DNA of 64,000 nt, taken from NCBI RefSeq assembly GCF_030463535.1, contig NC_132881.1, positions 5,872,026-5,936,025 of the forward strand, in the 5' to 3' direction. Positions within the stretch are counted from its first letter, which is position 1; each line of letters begins with the position of its first letter. Both the position numbers and the translations under genes were made by a program. The notes below the pieces were generated by a model. The model saw only the letters and a list, made by a program, of their open reading frames with translations, did no database searches and was not told the origin of the DNA. Shown one piece after another: positions 58,231 to 64,000 of this stretch. Origin of the DNA: Salminus brasiliensis (Eukaryota; Chordata; Actinopteri; Characiformes; Bryconidae).

Positions 58231-58599
58231 TTGTCGTCCCAAATTTACCTTGTTTCACTTTCCACCCAGTGTTGGGGAGCAGGCTGGAGGAGTCTCTGAT
58301 CCACTGTGGTCCTGAGATGCTTCAGGCTTGACTGAGAGTGACAGCTCTGTCTCTGACAGTCTGAGTGAGGGGCTTTCACCTGAAACCTTGCCCAGACTGC
58401 AGCAGTAAATAGTGAGCTCATGATGTTTAATTTCTTATTAGTCTATATTTGCTTATTGTTTTATTTTTTTTGTGTAACTTAAAAAAAAAAAAAAAAAAAA
58501 GGGAATTCTGGGACGCTGAGTTTTGACTTATTCTGCTGTTCTAGTGTTCTCGTCCGCGGTGAAGAAAAACTTATATATTAAGTTATTTTTCCAATCCAC

Positions 58600-58860
58600 C
58601 ACCATCGAGAACACCGCTCACATCCCAAGGTTTAAAAGTGATCATTGACTTTGCTGGAATCTCATTGGTTAGTTATCTAATTAATATGCAAATGAGCACT
58701 CTGGGAGTTTGTTGTACAAATCTCCCCATAGACCCCCATTATAATGGGTTCTCCCTCTCAATACACACATAAGGTCTCTCGCCCTCTCTCTCTCTCCCTG
58801 TTCGAGCGGTGTTATATGGGGGTGAGCTGGAGTTGAGCCGAGACTCAGCAGCTCATCATA
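58600..58860. promoter_or_regulatory. Candidate regulatory block with octamer and homeodomain sites
   Basis: ATTGG (inverted CCAAT) at about 58665, TAATTAAT at 58678-58685 and ATGCAAAT (octamer) at 58686-58693 lie within 30 bases. They are followed by CCCCATAGACCCCCATTATA and a CT-rich tract. No gene start is identified nearby, so the role is inference. Confidence 0.25.
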
Positions 58861-59488
58861 GGAACTGCAGTGGAGATGTTCCTGACTGGAGGACTCTCAG
58901 GATGCTCTCTCTCCACACTTTGGAAGGAGGACTGGACAGCTGGAAGGAGGACTCTCACACTCTGATCTGTTAGAACAGCAGTTTAATCACACACACACTT
59001 TCTCTACAGTCTTTCAGCCTCTGTCTCTTCATCACGTTTCAGGAAGGGATGCAGTCCAGGAGCCAGAAGTCCAGTCAAAACAATCTGGAAAAGGGTGGTC
59101 TGTTGTTTTTAACACTGGTTCCACTGCAGAGTTTCAGCCTTTTGAAGAAACATTAACGTGGTTTTCTTGGCATCAGGGGGTCATGGCCTGGAACATTTGG
59201 GAGACAAAACATTCTCAGTGTTAAAAACAGATATTGGACGAAATTGAGACAGTCTTATTATATAAACTAAGTCTCACAGAGTCTTGTTTGTTAGCAGCTT
59301 ATCGTTTTATCTCACTGTGCATTGATTGGCTAATGCGTTAGTTAGGGGCTACTAATAGCTTGTGACTAGGGTAGTCCTTCCTTTAGACCAGCCTTTCCTT
59401 TAGGCCTTATGAGAAGCTCAGCTGTTGGATGTTGGATTGTCTGGACATAAAATCAATTTTTTTACTGATGACAATGTGGGAACAATTC

Positions 59489-60240
59489 AGGGGGCTATCT
59501 TGCAGCATTAACCATCGCGGGGCTACCTACAGTACCAGCATTAACCATCAGACGGCTACATGCAGTACCAGCATTAACCATCAGACGGCTACCTGCAGTA
59601 CCAGCATTAACCAGCAGACGGCTACCTGCAGTACCAGCATTAACCATCAGGGGGCTACCTTGCAGCATTAACCATCAGGGGGGCTATCTGCAGGACCAGC
59701 ATTAACCATCAGACGGCTACCTACAGTACCAGCATTAACCATCAGGGGGCTACCTTGCAGCATTAACCATCAAATGGCTACATGCAGTACCAGCATTAAC
59801 CATCAGGGGGTTACCTTGCAGCATTAACCATCAGGGGGGCTACCTTGCAGCATTAACCATCAAATGGCTACATGCAGTACCAGCATTAACCATCAGGGGG
59901 CTACCTTGCAGCATTAACCATCAGGGGGGCTATCTGCAGGACCAGCATTAACCGTCAGACGGCTACACGCAGTACCAGCATTAACCATCAGGGGGCTACC
60001 TGCAGTACCAGCATTAACCATCAGGGGGCTACCTTGCAGCATTAACCATCAGACGGCTACACGCAGTACCAGCATTAACCATCAGGGGGCTACCTGCAGT
60101 ACCAGCATTAACCATCAGGGGGCTATCTTGCAGCATTAACCATCAGACGGCTACACGCAGTACCAGCATTAACCATCAGGGGGCTATCTTGCAGCATTAA
60201 CCATCAGGGGGCTACCTGCAGTACCAGCATTAACCACCAA
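59489..60240. repeat. Mixed 28/33-bp minisatellite, 24 units
   Basis: CATTAACC occurs 24 times. Long units contain GCAGTACCAGCATTAACC; short units contain TTGCAGCATTAACC, which lacks 5 bases between two CAG words. Long and short units alternate irregularly, with GACGG, GGGGG and AATGG variants after CATCA. The 80-codon frame at 59429-59671 with NHQTATCSTSI repeats is read from this array. Confidence 0.95.
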
Positions 60241-61312
60241 GTGTATTTATACATATTACAGGCCTTTTAACAACTCTCGAGATCATTTCCGGAGGTTGTG
60301 AGGATCATATAATGTTAGTGTAGTAAATAATAGTCGACACAGGCCCTCCAACCTGATCTTTAAACACCAGCTTTCACTTCAGTGTGGAGCTCCAGTCTCA
60401 CAGCTGAAGCTAATCCTCACTAAGTAGTGTGTGAAAGTCTTTAGCATGAGGCTTAACACTGAAGGTTAGTGCTAAAACAGGTCAATTCATTGGCTTCACC
60501 GACAACGTTCTGTATTTTACTTTAGATTTGACTAATATCACATCATCATTATCATCATCATCATCAGTCTCATAAGAGCAGTGTTTGCTAGTAACTCACC
60601 TGATCTTGCTGCCTGTCTCTCCACTTCCCTTTGTCTGGAGTTGCTGGGCTGCCATCTTGTGCTTAAAGACGATGTTGCTCAATCTGCTGCTCCTCCTTAA
60701 ACTAAATCAGGTGGACGTTTGATTATAGCTGTGTTTCTGACCATTTATTTACATTCTGGTTGGGAATATTTAAGGGGCGTGGATGTGAAGTTTAGCATAG
60801 GAAGTTTAGTATGTTAACAAGGTGCGGCCTTCTGACAACAGGAGTGTCCTGTTTTGGTCCTCAAAGGCTTAAACTGTAAATGTTCAAACCCAGAAGCTTC
60901 TTTCATCACTTTCAAAATATTACATGTGAAATACAAGGATGGGGAACCCTGTCCCCTTATTTTGGTGCCTCTTGGAGATGAAATCTGTCTTAACCAACTG
61001 AGAGTCCTGTGTGTATTTTGTGAAGCATGTGGACGGTGTCCTTTTGGAGTATTAAATAAGACTGAGGGCGAGTAACTACTTAGCTTGGATGTTTTAAGGT
61101 GTGGATAAAAGCTAATATATTGAGGCCACAAATTAATATTTTGAGACCAAGAGATAATATAATAAGGCAACAAAAACGGTTATAGATTGTATTTTGCAGC
61201 CGAGGCCTCCATAGTTGACTCCTACAGTGAGTGGCTCCATTGTTTTCCTTATGCTGTAAGGGGTCCACTTGTCCTACTACATGGAAGGGTCAGGTCACTG
61301 CAAATCAATACA
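60241..61312. other. Intergenic sequence
   Basis: (ATC)n at about 60540-60568. The minus frame at 60814-61173 has no family features. Confidence 0.35.
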
Positions 61313-61589
61313 AAGGTATTCTCACTGACCTTGGTCCTACGATTAAAGATCCTTATCCTGATGGGAGTGGTCTTCGTCCAGGACGACAGGGCCCCTGCTC
61401 ACAAGGCTTGAAAGGGTCACAGAATGGATTGACTGGTAGGGAAACCTTATGCTATGGTATTCACACCAGATCTTAACCCCCTTGAACAGTTGTTGGAGGA
61501 ATGGTGTTTGATCCTTCCAGTACATTTCCTAAGACTTGTAGAGCGCATTCAGAAGAGGCACTGCAGCTAACAAACTATCCAACACTTTT
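61313..61589 (+). pseudogene. Tc1-like transposase fragment, duplicate A
   Basis: It contains a FVQDDRAPAHKA-like catalytic stretch and a decayed PDLNPLEQL region. It is nearly identical to 62263-62588 but lacks about 49 bases before TGGAGGAATGGTGTTTGATC. Confidence 0.8.
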
Positions 61590-61839
61590 ATGTTACTCTA
61601 GTATGGACCACGCTCTGGGACGCGAACTCAGAAGACTTTGGGGCTGGAGTTCGGGGCAGCTTTGTGGTAGGTGCGTGCACGAAAGGTGAGGAGGAGGAGT
61701 TCAGGTCAACCCCACTTTTCTCTTTGGACACTTTAGGCCAGATTTACCTTGTCATTAAGAGGAAAACAGCATTGCTGTAACATGTTTGCTTACTCAGAAT
61801 GAACAAGGATACCCAATGTTTTATCATCCGTGTCGTATC

Positions 61840-62200
61840 ATCTCTGAGGCACGGACTGACGCAAGACCTCTGAAGGTGTCCTGGTACGTGGGACCACATC
61901 ATGGACCACTTCAGTGAGCCTAGGAAGACCATGACCCTGCCACTGGTCCACCGGTTGTGCTTTTTTGGAGCACTTTTGGTAGGTACTGACCGCTACATAG
62001 CAGGAACCTCCCAGGTCTTGTAATATTTTGGAGATGTTCTGGAGATATTCTGTCCCAGTTGTCTAGCCATTACAACTTGGCCCTTGTCAAAGGGGCTCAG
62101 ATTCCTATGCTTGCCCTTTTTTCCTGTAGCCAACACATAAACTCCATTAATTGACAGGCTGTTCCCTTGTTGTCTACAATGTGTCCCATCCAAAAAGAGA
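61840..62200 (-). mobile_element. Tc1-type remnant (minus strand) between duplicates A and B
   Basis: ACCTCTGAAGGTGTCCTGGT, TTTTGGTAGGTACTGACC and CTAGCCATTACAACTTGGCC are the inverse of the family at 54110-54415. The minus frame contains MARQLGQNISRTSPKYYKTW. Confidence 0.7.
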
Positions 62201-62262
62201 TCTGATTAGTGCTGGTCCTATGGTCACTCTCCACGCTACAGTTCAGTAACGATAAACTAATT

Positions 62263-62588
62263 AAGGTATTCTCACTGACCTTAGTCCTACGATTAAAGAT
62301 CCTTATCCTGATAGGAGTGGTCTTCGTCCAGGACGACAGGGCCCCTGCTCACAAGGCTTGAAAGGGTCACAGAATGGATTGACTGGTAGGGAAACCTTAT
62401 GCTATGGTATTCACACCAGATCTTAACCTCCTTGAACAGTTGTGGGAGTTTTTGGACTCCATCATCATTAGAACATCAATTGAGGAATATCTGTTGGAGG
62501 AATGGTGTTTGATCCTTCCAGTACATTTCCTAAGACCTAGAACGCATTCAGAAGAGGCACTGCAGCTAACAAACTATCCAACACTTTT
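62263..62588 (+). pseudogene. Tc1-like transposase fragment, duplicate B
   Basis: It carries the same FVQDDRAPAHKA-like segment and PDLNLLEQLWEFLDS, followed by EEYLLEEWCLI. It is the longer version of duplicate A. Stops break the reading frame after AHKA. Confidence 0.8.
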
Positions 62589-62599
62589 CAACACGATAA

Positions 62600-63495
62600 A
62601 CTAATTAAGTGTATCTAAATGGTTGATATCCAATAAACGGACATAAAATGTTTCTAATAAAGTGGCGACTGTTCAAAATTTGAGCCATGTCCATCCATGC
62701 CTTCGGTGTTCCAGAAGATTGCGCATTTTATTGACTATTTCATTAATCATTTCACTCATACATAACAATAAATGGCAGTGCGGGTTCAATATTTGTTCAT
62801 ACATTGTATTTCTTTTATGATGTTCAGTACATTGATTTAATGTACCAGATGTGCAGTGGAAGTCAATGAGATGAGGGTAGATAGCATTGCTTAAACAAAT
62901 CAGTAATGGAAAAGAAATAGTTAGGAATATTTTGATTTAGATTCTTTTCTTTTTTTTTGGAGCCAGAGGGAATTCAGAGTTTGAGTAAAAATATGGAAGC
63001 TTACGGAATGCGCCGTCGCGAGTGGTGAGAGAGTCAGGCATAAAGACATACCAACATACAAGCATACATACTGTACACTAAAACATCTACATTCAACTCC
63101 TTGTAAATGTAACAGCTCACGTTGAGGAGCAAGCCCAACTGGTTGTGTGTTTGGACTTAAGACTTTAACAAGAAATGATAGGAAATGATATGTCTGCTTT
63201 ATAAACTGGATGGGGATAACCGGATAACTAAGACGTGGGAAGACAGAAGAGAATCATAAGGGATAGAAACCAAGCACAAGAGACTTGGACATGCTGCAAC
63301 ATGTACTGAAAATGTAAGTAAATGTAAGTAAATGTAAAACCCTTTGAAAATACCTATATTTCTGCATTGATGACTAATTAAATGTGGTCTAATCTTTATC
63401 TAAGCCACAATTTAAGACAAACACAATCTATCTAACCTAAGGACACTCATACCGTTTTCTGTTTATGTTTTATTAACCACTGTAAGTAAACACCA
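62600..63495. other. Intergenic sequence
   Basis: AT-rich; nothing recognised apart from a small AGTAAATGTA triplication at about 63315-63337. Confidence 0.35.
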
Positions 63496-63497
63496 AA

Positions 63498-63976
63498 AGT
63501 GCAGGCTAGAAAAAGTAAGTGAACCAGTGTTAATGAATTGTCTAATTGGCAAAAGCTGTTATGATTAAGTATGGGTTTCACAGGTGCTTTGGCCATTAAA
63601 TAATTGCACAAAAAACCTGATTACTCACATGGTTAATGGTAATGATCCTGTTCTTCATGAGAGATTCATGAGATGGAAAAAAGACTTGGCTGTAATGCAT
63701 GGTTAGACAAACTGCCTACAAATGGGACAAAAATGTAGGACTGTTGCTACTCTCTCTAGGAGTGGCCGTCCTGTTATGATCATATCAACAATGGGCAATC
63801 CTGAAAGAGATGAGAAAGAATCTATGGTTCAAAAGACATACGACTTTACAAACTTCAAAAAATTGGATGACGATTAAAAAAACAAGAATGGTATCATGAA
63901 AGGATACCACATATTAAGCTACTGCACAAAAACAAACAAACCTTCTTAAGTTCACTTACTTTTTCTAGCCTGCACT
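63498..63976. mobile_element. Tc1-type MITE with perfect 27-bp inverted ends
   Basis: The left end at 63498-63524 (AGTGCAGGCTAGAAAAAGTA then AGTGAAC) is exactly reverse-complemented at 63950-63976. Length is about 479 bases. The interior has traces of transposase-like sequence but no open frame. Confidence 0.9.
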
Positions 63977-64000
63977 GAGAATGTGTAGTCACTTAAATAA

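Noticed and set aside
59429-59671. 80-codon frame with SINHQTATCST repeats
   Set aside because: It is read from the 28/33-bp minisatellite; the periodic peptide reflects the DNA array.

Overview
The window is vertebrate nuclear DNA, almost certainly from a teleost fish and probably an otophysan (characin or catfish type). The genes have short exons with GT-AG introns. The rest is full of fish-type Tc1/mariner remnants, tRNA-derived SINEs, MITEs and long minisatellites. I see no bacterial, viral or CRISPR features.

Genes lie in the first 11 kb, both on the + strand. Positions 1-2238 hold the last five coding exons of eif3l (translation initiation factor 3 subunit L), with a poly(A) signal near 2632. 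About 1.5 kb on comes a 38-bp minisatellite of 12 units in perfect register, then a GC-box/CCAAT promoter, then a complete four-exon Dapper/Frodo (dact) gene at 4655-10132. It encodes a predicted 870-residue Dishevelled-binding Wnt regulator with the family leucine zipper, Ser-rich signature block and C-terminal PDZ ligand, here MTLV. Poly(A) signals lie at 10498 and 10733.

From about 10.8 kb to the end I find no confident protein gene. The sequence is a mosaic: three copies of one repeat at 11.2, 11.9 and 16.4 kb (the last inverted) around a smaller inverted pair; an 85-bp satellite (15.2-16.3 kb); decayed Tc1-like transposase copies at 17.6, 19, 23.8, 30, 31.6, 38.3, 40, 45, 46.8 and 61-62.6 kb; two SINE families; an AT-rich foldback (22.1-22.7 kb); a 62-bp minisatellite of 24 units (55.3-56.8 kb); and a mixed 28/33-bp array (59.5-60.2 kb). 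One well-formed tRNA-Ala(UGC) sits on the minus strand at 25.66-25.73 kb between SINE copies.

The most interesting observation is a 42-base segment at 13078-13119, about 3 kb past dact. It repeats the last 13 codons plus stop of dact with six base differences, every one synonymous, directly after a plausible splice acceptor. It looks like a protein-constrained terminal micro-exon or the tail of a lost duplicate. A second lead is an exon-shaped 87-base open segment at 49426-49512 with good splice sites and a protein-like translation I do not recognise. Blocks of non-repetitive sequence at about 17.0, 20.3, 21.2 and 30.7 kb are candidate dact regulatory DNA, by inference only.
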